Positions 8,931-17,388 of a stretch of DNA of 17,388 bases are shown piece by piece. Each line of letters opens with the position of its first letter. The first letter of the stretch is position 1. A program made the translations under genes and the position numbers. Origin of the DNA: Basidiobolus heterosporus B8920 (Eukaryota > Basidiobolomycota > Basidiobolomycetes > Basidiobolales > Basidiobolaceae); NCBI GenBank assembly GCA_000697455.1, contig JNET01029535.1, positions 1-17,388 on the forward strand. The letters run 5' to 3'. The notes under the pieces were generated by a model. It saw only the letters and a list, made by a program, of their open reading frames with translations. It searched no databases and had not been told where the DNA came from.

Positions 8931-9746
8931 ATAGATCACGTATGAAGAGCAATCAAAATCTTCTTTATCCGTAACAGTAGCAACAGATCTTGGAACAAGT
9001 AGCCAAAGTGAAGTTAATCCATAATACCATTTTAATTTGAACAAAGCCAAAACTGGTGGAGCTGGTGTGTGGGAAAGTCACGTCTATTCACCGAAAATCA
9101 TCAACTACCATACAACCCATGTAGATACGTTCCTCAACTTCTCTTCACAAAACAACATAATAATTAGAAAAAACATCGCAACTAATTTATTACTATGCTC
9201 CACCCTTCTTTTCATCTTTCCTTTACTCATTGCCCTAACTTCCTTCACCTCATGTCATGGTTTGCTATTTCTCAAGAGCTTGGTTTGTCGTGAATGTATA
9301 TTAATGCTTACCTCAAACCCCATTAGGTTATCTCTGATTACTTGTTAATTGAGGGATATAAACTGGTCAGACTACAACAATTCTTTTCTCATTCTATTGT
9401 CCATTCCAAAAAACCTTAGACTACTAGGAATGAATAAACTCACTTTCATTTCATGTACGCAATGTTACCAAGTTGAATGTCTCTTCACAAAGTATCCTTT
9501 ATTTAAATATCTTCTGGGAAAGCACCTTATTGAATTAATAATCGACGTTTCTTGAGAAATTTGCTTGAGTAAAGTATATTCAATTATTCTCAAACAAGAT
9601 TCCACCTACTTTGTTCCATGTCTTGGAATTTCTCTTGCTTGTACTATCATGAGCATTCCTTATTATTGATTCAGTGGAAGATTCTTTCTTAACTAAAGGT
9701 ACGTAGACTTATTTTCTGGGAACCTCGATATCGTATAGCAAAAATT
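8931..9746. other. Convergent intergenic region / 3' ends
   Basis: About 0.8 kb between two convergent stop codons, AT-rich. Open frames at 9037-9348 and 9349-9555 have no ATG of their own at the annotated ends and no recognisable motif, and read like translated AT-rich spacer. An ATGAATAAAC stretch near 9429 contains an AATAAA-type signal, but it is about 500 nt past the plus-strand stop. I see no RNA gene here. Confidence 0.5.
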
Positions 9747-10677
9747 TCACGAACACCCACCAGTACTATCAACTGTTACACTTCCATCCCCAGGCAAGAC
9801 ACAATCCAACAAAGGCTCATCGGAAGCCGGGGCCAAATGATTGTCAGTGAAACTACGATTTGGAGTCATACGATCAAGTCGATCTTGTATAGTAGATTGG
9901 TTGTTCTATACATTCATGTCAACTAATGAAATCATGTGACCTGGGGACTAACCAAAAGAAACGATTACCTGTAAATAAGAGTATCTTTGGTTAAATACCT
10001 CGAAACGCTGAGCCAAGTGAACGATTTTCTGAGAGACCCGCTAAAACTATGCTAAGAGATGATTCATTCTGTATATTGGAGTAGTCGTGCTAAACGAACC
10101 ATGATTTGTTGGTGGATAGACGTAGATTTCTGATATAACTGTTGCTTAAGATTAGCTTGAATAGTCAGAGCTTTCGTTTGGATGACCTTGACTATGAGTC
10201 AATAGTAAGAGTCAGTAATGTATGTATGTGACGTATACACCATCCTACCCATCTCTTCAGATACTGAATGACCTAACTGCCGGGTCAATTCGTTGAATTC
10301 CCTCATTAGCTCATCGCTGAAGTTTGCTGTGAATCGGTTATATTTCTGATGATATGTTGAGATAGTCAACAGCATTTCGGAGCAAATCCAATCGAATTCT
10401 CGAATTCGGTTCCTCAATATCCCAGGGATCTTTCCAATTTCATCGTTGAGTGTTTCTGTCGAACCCAATTCCTGAGGCCCATTTTTTTCCCGATTTCTAA
10501 ACTGGGCCTCACCTGGTGTGCTACTTAATATAGGTAGAGAAAGGTAACGTTCAAGCACGGAAAAGTCTGAGCTCTTATTGGGCTGGATTAGTATCCGTTC
10601 AGGTCATTTCAGTCTTTTGGATGTACTATTGAATATACCTGTACATTAAGCATCTGATTCGTTTCATTGTTTGTCAT
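9747..10677 (-). CDS. Coiled-coil protein of unknown function, five exons, 231 aa
   Basis: Minus-strand exons, all GT-AG: 10677-10639, 10582-10249, 10191-10100, 10040-9969 and 9905-9747, joined with introns of 56-63 nt and ending at TGA 9749-9747. The total of 696 nt is in frame. The first intron has a good TACTAAT branch site next to its acceptor. The protein starts MTNNETNQMLNVQ, has a variable region to about residue 55, then long amphipathic helices (IGKIPGILRNRIREFDW; MREFNELTRQL; IHQQIMRVSQKIVHLAQRFE) with heptad-like spacing, and a short polar, acidic tail. No TM segment or signal peptide. I do not recognise the family; a small subunit of a coiled-coil complex (kinetochore, tethering or BLOC-like) is possible but unproven. 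The ATG at 10677 is the best start; Met at 10653 is an alternative. Confidence 0.72.
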
Positions 10678-10924
10678 GATTTCACAGCCGCTATTCAGAT
10701 CATTGCTAGCCTTAGGAATGTTAGGATTATTCGGGGGCTACTGGTTGAATAGGCTTTTCCTTACTGATGTGATTACCAATGGTACTGACTCTACTCTTTG
10801 GTGTTGTCTGGTAGAGGGGGTGGGTGGATCCTTTTTTGCCATCATGATATTGGCATCTGTCATTGCGAGGCATGAGAAATTTATTGGATGGTTGATTTAT
10901 TCTTTTCAAGTGCATATATTCTGA
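10676..10924 (+). CDS. Possible small two-TM membrane protein, VMA21-like (weak)
   Basis: An ATG-started frame of 82 codons encodes two hydrophobic segments: LFRSLLALGMLGLFGGYW, then a polar loop with NGTDS, then LWCCLVEGVGGSFFAIMI followed by VIARHEK. Length, two-TM layout, the Arg before TM1, the aromatic end of TM1 and the charged residues after TM2 resemble VMA21, the ER chaperone for assembly of the V-ATPase Vo sector. The match is by pattern only, with no diagnostic motif. A good 3' splice site (TGATTTCACAG, ending 10687) suggests the real exon may start at 10688 with a missing upstream exon, and a donor GTTGAT at about 10886 may shorten the C-terminus. Its start overlaps that of the minus-strand coiled-coil gene in one CATG, which lowers confidence. 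Confidence 0.3.
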   Translation: MISQPLFRSLLALGMLGLFGGYWLNRLFLTDVITNGTDSTLWCCLVEGVGGSFFAIMILASVIARHEKFIGWLIYSFQVHIF

Positions 10925-12187
10925 TCTTTTTCTCATCAGATCAACAATCTGATTTCGTCATTACATTCAAATCAAAACAATTGCTGAATGGTATAAATTA
11001 CTGACGAACTACAAACGGAAAACCTTGGCTGCTTTAACTCGTGACGCGCGGCGGGTGCGGTCCTTAGAATGTGGGTACACTCATGACCGGGCTGTGGAGC
11101 CAAGGCGTATTGTTTGCCTTAATCGACGAAGCAGACTGTTGAGAGACAAGTTTTTCATGGTCAAGAGATCGACCGTTTTACAGGATACTGATGGTCTGAT
11201 CATATTAAGTGGAAGTTTCCTCGCATGAAACATGGGTGGCCTTGAGTGTGAACTTGGGTACCTGTGGCGTTGAATCGGATACTTAACCCTAAGTGTGTGT
11301 CGAACTGCTCTTACTCTGAGTTATCAACTCTTTCCTGGGGTATCTTTGGTGAGCTGGAAGGATTTCTTGGGTTTTCTAGTTTTTCGGGTTCCGATGACGC
11401 TTATTGTCGTTTCACTTCTGCTCCTACCTTCTTCACTGGGAAGATAGGTCTTAGACGAGAGCCTGGTGAGATTTGCGAGCGTTGTTGGGACCTAAAAGGT
11501 AGGGAAGCTGAGGATTCTACTAGTGAATCGAGGGTATTTTGGGGGTAGGCGTGGTGAAGACGGGTAGCTGCTAACCCAGTTCCCCCTATTCAAGTGGGCT
11601 TTTATGGTCTCTTTGGTCCACTCTAATCTCATAAAAAAGGGATCTAAGATCACTGTCAAAACTGGAAAAACCATCTCTCAGCAGAATGTTCTAGTAAGTT
11701 ATTGGACAAAAATTGCTTGTTGAGTTAGGGTTGTCGGAGTAGGGATTGAGCGATGTCAAGAATGTTGGAAGCACTTTGCAGGCCATCATTATAAGGTTTT
11801 CCTTGGGCTTGACATTAGCTCACCTATCTTTGCCTCAATAATTCAGGCATTTCTTTCAGTAATTTGCGTGTCGAACTGCAAACAATGCGTCTGATGGTTG
11901 AGCTAACCCCATTTTTTTCATGTTCAAATTCTCAATTGAAATTTTCAAGTTAACTTGTGAAAATACCGGATGGTCGAGGAAGAGGAATGGAATGGAATTA
12001 ATTTAGTGATCATGTCGTGAGCTGGGTTTAGACGCTTGTTATTAGATTCTACCAGTAAATATACATCTTATAAGGGTATAAATTCATTACAACAGGCAAA
12101 ACGTTACATAAAAATGAATAAGCGGAAGGGAAGTAATAGAAATTAGGGAATTCGAGGGGATTCGCGGGGATTATTGTTAATGGTAAG
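10925..12187. other. Region without a supported gene; relatively GC-rich island at about 11030-11580
   Basis: No reading frame here has recognisable domains or splice continuity. The stretch 11030-11580 is noticeably richer in G and C than the flanking spacers and is open on both strands in patches (plus 11025-11228 and 11264-11548; minus strand reads Pro/Ser/Lys/Glu-rich segments between stops). It may be a decayed gene or mobile-element remnant, but I cannot name a family. The right part (about 11950-12187) should include the 3' UTR of the sulfate permease. Short tandem units lie at 12145-12174. Confidence 0.4.
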
Positions 12188-14588
12188 TTAGGCTGCGTGA
12201 AGGTGTGTTTTTGCTTCTTCTGGTTTTGTTGTTGTGTCAGGGGGTGGTATGTATGCTTGATGATGCCAGTCTTCCATAATGCATTTTATAGCGTCCTTTA
12301 TGCTGATATGAAGGTAGCGATGATCATCGTCTGGCCCATCATCAGGGTGCTTGGTAATTCCTGAAGGTTCAATGCGCCTCAGCACATTGGACTTGAGGCC
12401 AACAAAGTGAAGCTCAAACCCGTGATTTCCAGAATAGTCGGTGAGCTGTGATTTTAGATCCAATAGGCATTGTAAGCCCGCAAAGTCGACCTGGTTCACT
12501 CCACTGAAATCTAAAATCGCCGCCCGAAGGATTGGAGTGGGCTCTTCTTTTTCCTCTATAACTATTGGGGTTTCATTGCGATAATGTAAATGGTTATTCG
12601 GATCATGCAGATGGTTCTCAATAGTATCGGGACTGATACTGATGCTGACGGGATTACTTATTTTTCTTTCGTTTGGCCGGAATAGTGCGTTTGGTGGTAG
12701 GCGTCGGAGGAACGTATTCCGGATACGACGGATGCGAGAATCTCTATCATCAGACCAGACACGTTCTCCCCATGACTCCGGGGATTTCTCGGCCGGATCA
12801 GTAGCAATATATGCAGCATTCATCACCTTGTTCTTGAAATACTCGCCGTTTAGGAATGTGATGGATTCTGAGAATCGGAAAATAATGATTCCTGGTGGTG
12901 GGGGATAAGTAGCCCAATCATTAGACCATCTATCTACATATACGTCAGGCTCTTCAACTGCCTCCCCTAGCATCTGCCAGTTGGGTCTGGCTATTCTATG
13001 CAGACTGATCAATAAAGAAAAGCCAACTGCAACCTCGATACCAGTTTGGATATTGGTGAATATAGTCACTAGGAACGCCAGAAGACAGGCAACCATGTCA
13101 GTTTCTAGATAAGGAATGGTTAGGCTTAAGAGCATTGCGAAGATCTTACGAAAATACCGGTATCTTACTTTGAATAGCCCATAGTTCTTTGTACACACTA
13201 TATCCACATATCAACGGGATAATGCTGACAATGATGATGGATGCCAAAACTGCTTTTGGGACGAAGTACATGACTGGCGGAAGGAAATTCAAGCAGAGCA
13301 TGACTACAACACTGGTGAAGATTCCACTAGCTGGGGTTCTAACCCCTGATTGTGAAATCACCGCACTACGCGACAAAGCGCCAGTAACCGGGAAAGCACT
13401 AAAGAAGCTGTTGAGTAGGTTGCATACCCCAACAGCAAAAAATTCTTGACTACTGTCAATTTTGTAGTGATTTAAACGGCCTAATAATATACAATGTTAG
13501 CTACGAGCATTAGAGGGTCGAGAATTACTCAGAATAGTGACCATAGGTTCTGGCGGACGCAATATGTTCGATAATAGCAACAAGAAGACCTATAGCGGAA
13601 GGGCCCACCATTTCCGAAAGGAAATCAGGGTCTAATCGAGGCACAGCTGGGACTGGAAATCCGGTAGGAATGGTTCCCACGACTGAAATAATGCCTTCCC
13701 CTTGAGCCTTGGTGACGATGAATGCGATCAGAGTGAAAAAAATGACGCAGATAGCGCTGCGGGCGATTGCGACCATTTTGATGGCAGGGTGAACGTGGCT
13801 ATATCTAGTTGCAATCCATTTGAGAAAAATCATCATAGCGATGCCACTGAATCCAACCAAAGCATCCTGCCACCTGGTTCGTGGAAGTGCTTTGATGATT
13901 TCCTTGATGACATTAACGATAGGGCCCTGTGCTTTGGCTCCGGTAATTCCGAGGAGGGAAGTGATCTGGTAATTTGAATTGGTTGGTTGCGTGCTAAATG
14001 ATGGGCATAGAATCAGACACATACCTGACTGAATAATATAGTAACTGAGGCACCTGCGGTAAAACCTTTGATGACTGGGATGGAGATTAAATCAAGGACA
14101 ATACCCAGCTTGAAGATTCCCATCCCCAGCGCAAAACAACCGATTAAAAACGACATTGTAATAGCACATTGAGCTGCGTCATATCCTTTTGCCACTAATG
14201 GATCCAATGTAACACCGATATATAATGCCAGTACCGCTGATGGGCCCATTGATAGATCTTTAGAGGTACCGAACAGGCAGTAGAGGGCTATTCCAAAGAA
14301 CGAAGAGTAGAGACCATACTGGACAGGCACTGATGCAAGTTGTGCGTACGCAAGGGCCTAAGATTTGGGATGATTAGCTTGGTTTCGTTGAATAAAAGGT
14401 GATGAGTTGTTTCGGCTAACCTGCGGGACTAACATGATACCAATGGTGATACCAGAGATCACATCCCCAAGTAACCATTTTCTGTTATAACGTGTAATCC
14501 AAGCACTAAGGGGAAAGTGACGTTTGGCTATGTTGGGTGCATTGAACTCTCTGTCCTGAAAAAGATGCTGTAAGATGCGTTTAGGCAT
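12188..14588 (-). CDS. SUL1: Sulfate permease, SulP/SLC26 family with C-terminal STAS domain
   Basis: Minus-strand exons 14588-14421, 14357-14025, 13965-13542, 13480-13169 and 13104-12188 join in frame to 717 residues, typical for fungal high-affinity sulfate/H+ symporters of the plasma membrane. The start MPKRILQHLF precedes the conserved DVISGITIGIMLVPQ, which continues across an intron into ALAYAQLASVP. The family signature is complete (PVQYGLYSS followed by GTSK), then GPSAVLALYIG, GFTAGASVTILFSQ, EHIASARTYGRLNHYKID, NSFFSAFPVTGALSRSAV and SQSGVRTP. About ten hydrophobic segments are visible. The last exon carries the STAS domain with LDFSGVNQVDFAGLQCLLDL, interrupted by a long polar insertion as in yeast SUL1/SUL2. 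Introns 2, 4 and 1 have normal donors; intron 3 (13541-13481) needs an unusual GTCACT donor, but frame and homology demand it. SUL1 and SUL2 cannot be told apart here. Confidence 0.93.
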
Positions 14589-14763
14589 TATGTAACAGTC
14601 CCTGTTATGATAGCGGTCGAATTTGTCACTTTCTAACTAGAAAAATACACGACGAGTGAAGATTTAAGACAGTTGATAGACTGGTTTGTCGGTGAGAGCA
14701 ACGAAACTCTTCTACTAGATTCTAACGAGAGGATTTCAGAATTGACAGGTTGCTCCGGCTCCG

Positions 14764-14774
14764 GGCCTTTTATA
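14764..14774 (-). promoter_or_regulatory. TATA box candidate for the sulfate permease
   Basis: On the minus strand the sequence reads TATAAAAGGCC. It lies about 175 nt upstream of the permease ATG, which would give a leader of roughly 140 nt if initiation occurs about 30 nt downstream. The match is strong; use in vivo is inferred. Confidence 0.5.
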
Positions 14775-15004
14775 CTGATCAAACCTCTGACCAATAAATT
14801 TTCATTATATCTATCAAATAAGTCCACTTTACATTACGACATATGAAAGCACTTTATAAGCCTGTAACCAATAAGGATAAGCTTACTCACAAGGAATTGG
14901 TACACCATGAAAATTGGTTATTGATCCCACTTTTTACGCTTATCCGATCATGTCCCACGAAGCTTAAGTTGTTCTTCCATTCGGATTGATAAAAGATATG
15001 AATC

Positions 15005-15499
15005 AGGGTTAGGGTTCCACGTCTTCTCACCATAAAAGGTGTAATTGTGTTTCGATGGTCAGTTCCTAGGGCCGAACCTTCGACCTTTCTTGATTGCATC
15101 TCAAGATAGAAGATCCAATGCCCTAATTGGTATCGTGTAGGGAAGATATAATACAGAAATTTGATTTGGCCCGAATTCAGCTTGACAGGGGATCAAGTGC
15201 TTAGGGTTTGGCAATACATGATGCAACCTAACTCACAGCGATTGGAATATCACGCCAAAGCGAGGGTGTCACATGTGACGGTAGAAAATCTAATTGTACT
15301 TAATGTCAATCTCCAATTCCACCCATGCCCCATCTTTCTATAGTGCAGGGTGAGTTATCTTGGAAGCCAATCGTTCGGAGTTACCGGATTTGACCTTTAG
15401 CCCTGACGGAAAACTTAATTACCCCGTCTATCCCAATCTGATGTTTGTGTTTATGAATGTTGAGTAAATTCTTTTACGGAGAAAGCTTTAGGGTTAGGG
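15005..15499 (+). repeat. Telomere-type TTAGGG motifs (three short sites)
   Basis: AGGGTTAGGGTT at 15005-15016, TTAGGGTTT at 15201-15209 and TTTAGGGTTAGGG at 15488-15500. Each has one or two units of the common fungal telomere repeat, all in the same orientation, within 500 nt. They are too short to be an interstitial telomere tract; they may be sites for a Tbf1/TRF-type Myb factor. Confidence 0.55.
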
Positions 15500-15685
15500 C
15501 TGCTTGGAGAGCTGACTGGCTAAAATTTAACAAATAAGTTCTGACCTACGCTTAGTAATTTGGTACTTGTGCGTGAATGCGCTTGCCAGCAAGGCGATGG
15601 AGGATCACCTCAACGCCATAAACGTTCTTGATAGGTGATTCAACATCAGAACATCTGTTCGTTTCATATTCGTACCTTCAGCAGC

Positions 15686-15693
15686 TGACGTAA
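15686..15693 (+). promoter_or_regulatory. ATF/CREB-type site TGACGTAA
   Basis: TGACGTAA lies 15 nt before the HSP31 TATA box and 92 nt before the ATG. It matches the half-site-plus core bound by fungal ATF/CREB bZIP stress factors (such as Atf1), and yeast HSP31 is known to be stress-induced through a bZIP factor (Yap1). Position and match make a stress-response element likely but unproven. Confidence 0.45.
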
Positions 15694-15707
15694 GAATATC
15701 TATGGGC

Positions 15708-15714
15708 TATAAAA
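15708..15714 (+). promoter_or_regulatory. TATA box of HSP31
   Basis: A perfect TATAAAA lies 64-70 nt upstream of the HSP31 ATG, implying a short leader. TATA-containing promoters are typical of stress-inducible fungal genes. Confidence 0.65.
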
Positions 15715-15777
15715 CTTGTTCATACGGTAGGCTTTCTCCATTATCACACACATTTCTGCGGTTTCTTCGCCATTATT

Positions 15778-16506
15778 ATGCCTGCCAACGTACCTCGCAA
15801 AGCCTTGCTTGCCATTACCAGCTATCACGGTGAACTCTACGCTGATGGTTCAAAAACCGGTCTTTTCTATACCGAAGCTCTGCATCCATACGAAGAACTC
15901 GTTAAAGCTGGCTTCGAAGTCGATCTTGCGTCCGAAACTGGTCACTATGGTATAGATGATCACTCCCTGGAGAAGGATTTCCTCTCTGGTGACGATGAAA
16001 AAATCTACCATGACCCTAAACATCCATTCAATGTCAAATTAAACAGCCAACTTCACAAGGCTTCTGAACTTAATCCATCCGACTATGGATTGTTCTTTGC
16101 TTCGGCCGGACATGCAACTCTATGGGATTATCCAACAGCCAAGGGGCTACAAAATATCGCTGCTGATATCTACAAGCGAGGTGGAGTTGTCTCTGCTGTT
16201 TGTCACGGCCCTGCTATTCTCCCAGGAATTATTGATAGTAGTACCGGTAAGTCCATCATTGCCGGTAAGAAAGTCACTGGCTTTACCACTGAAGGGGAGG
16301 TCATGCTGGACCTTCTTGATCGAATCAAGGCCGCCAATGTTCCTACTATTGAGGATGGTGCAGCGTCGGTTGGTGCCAAATATGTCGCTCCTCCCACCCC
16401 GTTTGCTGACTTTTCAGAGGTTGATGGTCGTGTAGTTACTGGTGCAAATCCTGCAAGTGCAAAATCCACAGCTGTTAATGCCATCAAGGTTTTTGATAGC
16501 CTCTAG
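15778..16506 (+). CDS. HSP31: Hsp31-type DJ-1/PfpI protein (glutathione-independent glyoxalase III / chaperone)
   Basis: A single intronless frame of 242 codons, close to the 237 residues of yeast Hsp31. Hallmarks: LLAITSYHGELYADGSKTG near the N-terminus, TEALHPYEE (Glu33, matching Hsp31 Glu30), GFEVDLASETG, LFFASAGHATLWDYP, the nucleophile elbow VSAVCHGPAI with Cys142-His143, TGFTTEGE with Glu174 completing the triad (32 residues after Cys, as in Hsp31), and VTGANPASAKSTA near the end. Family members convert methylglyoxal to lactate without glutathione and act as cytosolic redox/stress chaperones; a glyoxalase role here is inferred from the complete triad. The start ATG follows a TATA box by 70 nt and the homology begins within the first ten residues. 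It has no introns, unlike every neighbour. Confidence 0.95.
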   Translation: MPANVPRKALLAITSYHGELYADGSKTGLFYTEALHPYEELVKAGFEVDLASETGHYGIDDHSLEKDFLSGDDEKIYHDPKHPFNVKLNSQLHKASELNPSDYGLFFASAGHATLWDYPTAKGLQNIAADIYKRGGVVSAVCHGPAILPGIIDSSTGKSIIAGKKVTGFTTEGEVMLDLLDRIKAANVPTIEDGAASVGAKYVAPPTPFADFSEVDGRVVTGANPASAKSTAVNAIKVFDSL

Positions 16507-17040
16507 AAGCATTCTATTAATGCTGAGAATGACATACAACCTGTACCAAAATGACCTATTCTTTCGTTTCAGAAGATTCAATATATAGTTCCATGAATAA
16601 AATATTATATTATATGGATGATATTACTGGGCTAATGAGCTACACTGCTGTATTCAGTGACTTGATCTACGAAACATTAGAGTGTTAGGTCATGTATTAA
16701 TAATAATAGTATACTTCGCTTGTAGTATCACATAGGTTATTTACCTTTCTCAAACTTTTCCAACTTACTCCAACCACTATTCATAGGTTCCTGGAGCTTT
16801 CTTTGTAGATTGCATGTGATAGTTGGTTTTAATCTTGATATAAGTATAAATGCTTACTTATACTTGATAAGTCTACAAGTGAAAACTGAATATATGTCTA
16901 GGTCTTCAAAACATTGTTGCCAAATTTCTATAAAAGAACAGCCCAATTCCCAAACTCAAGAGTTCTACTTGAATATTTTTCACTAACTTGGAAATACCTA
17001 TATTACTTGACTTTAGAAAACATGGTGAAATTGTTGTAAT
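16507..17040. other. HSP31 3' region and AT-rich spacer
   Basis: An AATAAA at 16596-16601, 90 nt after the HSP31 stop, is a plausible polyadenylation signal. Beyond it the DNA is AT-rich with no open frame of note. AAGTATAA (16842-16849) and TTATACTT (16858-16865) form a perfect 8-bp inverted repeat with an 8-nt loop. Confidence 0.5.
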
Positions 17041-17057
17041 ATTTAGAGGGTCATTTG

Positions 17058-17388
17058 TGTTGAAATTAAGTTAGTTTAGTACCAAAGTATTCATAAATTG
17101 GGAATATAACATATTTTTTAAATGTGAGATAAGAGCATATTGGATTAGTTACTGTTGGAATTAAGATAGTTTAGCACCTAAGCATCCATATAATTGTTGA
17201 AATTCACATAATTTAGGACCTAATTATTCATACTTGATATCACCCTTATTACATTTACTTAACAATTTCCTCTCACCTAAAAGTCACACCTGGGTAATAA
17301 TTAGTTGAGTGGGAGTGTTGAAATTGTTGAAATTCACATAATTTAGCACCTAATTATTCATACTTGATCTCATCCTTATTATGTTTAC
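17058..17388. repeat. Degenerate repeat cluster, LTR-like ends
   Basis: Four related units start with TGTTGAAATT or TGTTGGAATT at 17058, 17153, 17195 and 17325 and share a core like TTTAGCACCTAATTATTCAT. The copies at 17195-17258 and 17325-17388 are nearly identical over 64 nt; the last runs off the window. A purine-rich GAGTGGGAG (17307-17315) sits directly before a TGTTGAAAT, which is how a polypurine tract abuts the TG end of a Copia-type LTR. This suggests old LTR-derived or nested repeat sequence that continues to the right. No coding part is visible in the window. Confidence 0.55.

Larger units (their letters stand above)
14589..15777. other. Divergent intergenic region between sulfate permease and HSP31
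   Basis: About 1.2 kb between divergent starts. It carries candidate TATA boxes for both genes, a TGACGTAA site, a 12-bp palindrome GAACATCTGTTC (15649-15660) and three TTAGGG-containing motifs (15005-15016, 15201-15209, 15488-15499). Open frames at 14887-15099 (minus) and 15161-15343 (plus) show no recognisable protein. I saw no sulfur-regulator palindrome of the Cys-3 type. Confidence 0.55.

Noticed and set aside
8574-9050. 158-codon minus-strand frame
   Set aside because: Antisense shadow of the RG-rich and CCCH-coding last exon.
9037-9555. Two plus-strand frames with hydrophobic stretches
   Set aside because: AT-rich 3' spacer; no ATG at the starts, no family, no splice context.
12642-12908. 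Plus-strand 88-codon frame
   Set aside because: Antisense shadow of the permease STAS insertion.
15005-15500. Interstitial telomere tract
   Set aside because: Only one or two units per site and widely separated; short promoter motifs are the simpler reading.
1-17388. tRNA, rRNA, CRISPR arrays and bacterial-type operons
   Set aside because: No B-box-like GGTTCGANNCC with acceptor stem, no conserved rRNA blocks and no regular spacer-repeat array were seen; the gene structure is eukaryotic throughout.

Overview
The window looks like nuclear DNA from a fungus. The genes are interrupted by short GT-AG introns (mostly 50-90 nt) with TACTAAC-like branch points and AG acceptors. The proteins include a SUL1/SUL2-type sulfate permease, an Hsp31-type DJ-1 protein and a PNUTS/LUMINIDEPENDENS-type protein. 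Very high intron density, AT-rich spacers and LTR-like repeats would suit a basidiomycete, perhaps Pucciniomycotina, but that placement is inference.

Layout, left to right: (1) 1-894, minus: 5' part of a nicotinamide phosphoribosyltransferase-type gene, five exons, running off the left edge. (2) 895-2060: divergent spacer. (3) 2061-8930, plus: one gene of about 34 exons, read here exon by exon, for a protein of roughly 1,280-1,290 residues. It has an atypical homeodomain, a long disordered linker built from 18 consecutive symmetric phase-1 exons, a TFIIS N-terminal (LW) domain, an RVxF PP1-docking motif, an RG-rich tract and a C-terminal CCCH zinc finger. (4) 8931-9746: convergent spacer. (5) 9747-10677, minus: five-exon gene for a 231-residue coiled-coil protein I do not recognise. 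(6) 10676-10924, plus: weakly supported two-TM, VMA21-like ORF. (7) 10925-12187: no convincing gene, with a relatively GC-rich island. (8) 12188-14588, minus: complete five-exon sulfate permease (717 aa) with STAS domain. (9) 14589-15777: divergent promoter region with TATA boxes on both strands, a TGACGTAA site and TTAGGG-type motifs. (10) 15778-16506, plus: intronless Hsp31/DJ-1 gene. (11) 16507-17388: AT-rich DNA ending in at least four related repeats that look like old LTR-type sequence.

The genes do not form one pathway. NAD salvage, sulfate uptake and glyoxal/oxidative-stress defence are ordinary housekeeping or stress functions. The noteworthy locus is the central gene. Its domains match the scaffold of the PP1 phosphatase module of RNA polymerase II termination and cleavage/polyadenylation (animal PNUTS, fission yeast Ppn1, plant LD). 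It combines the plant-type homeodomain with the animal-type CCCH finger, and its linker is split into frame-neutral mini-exons.
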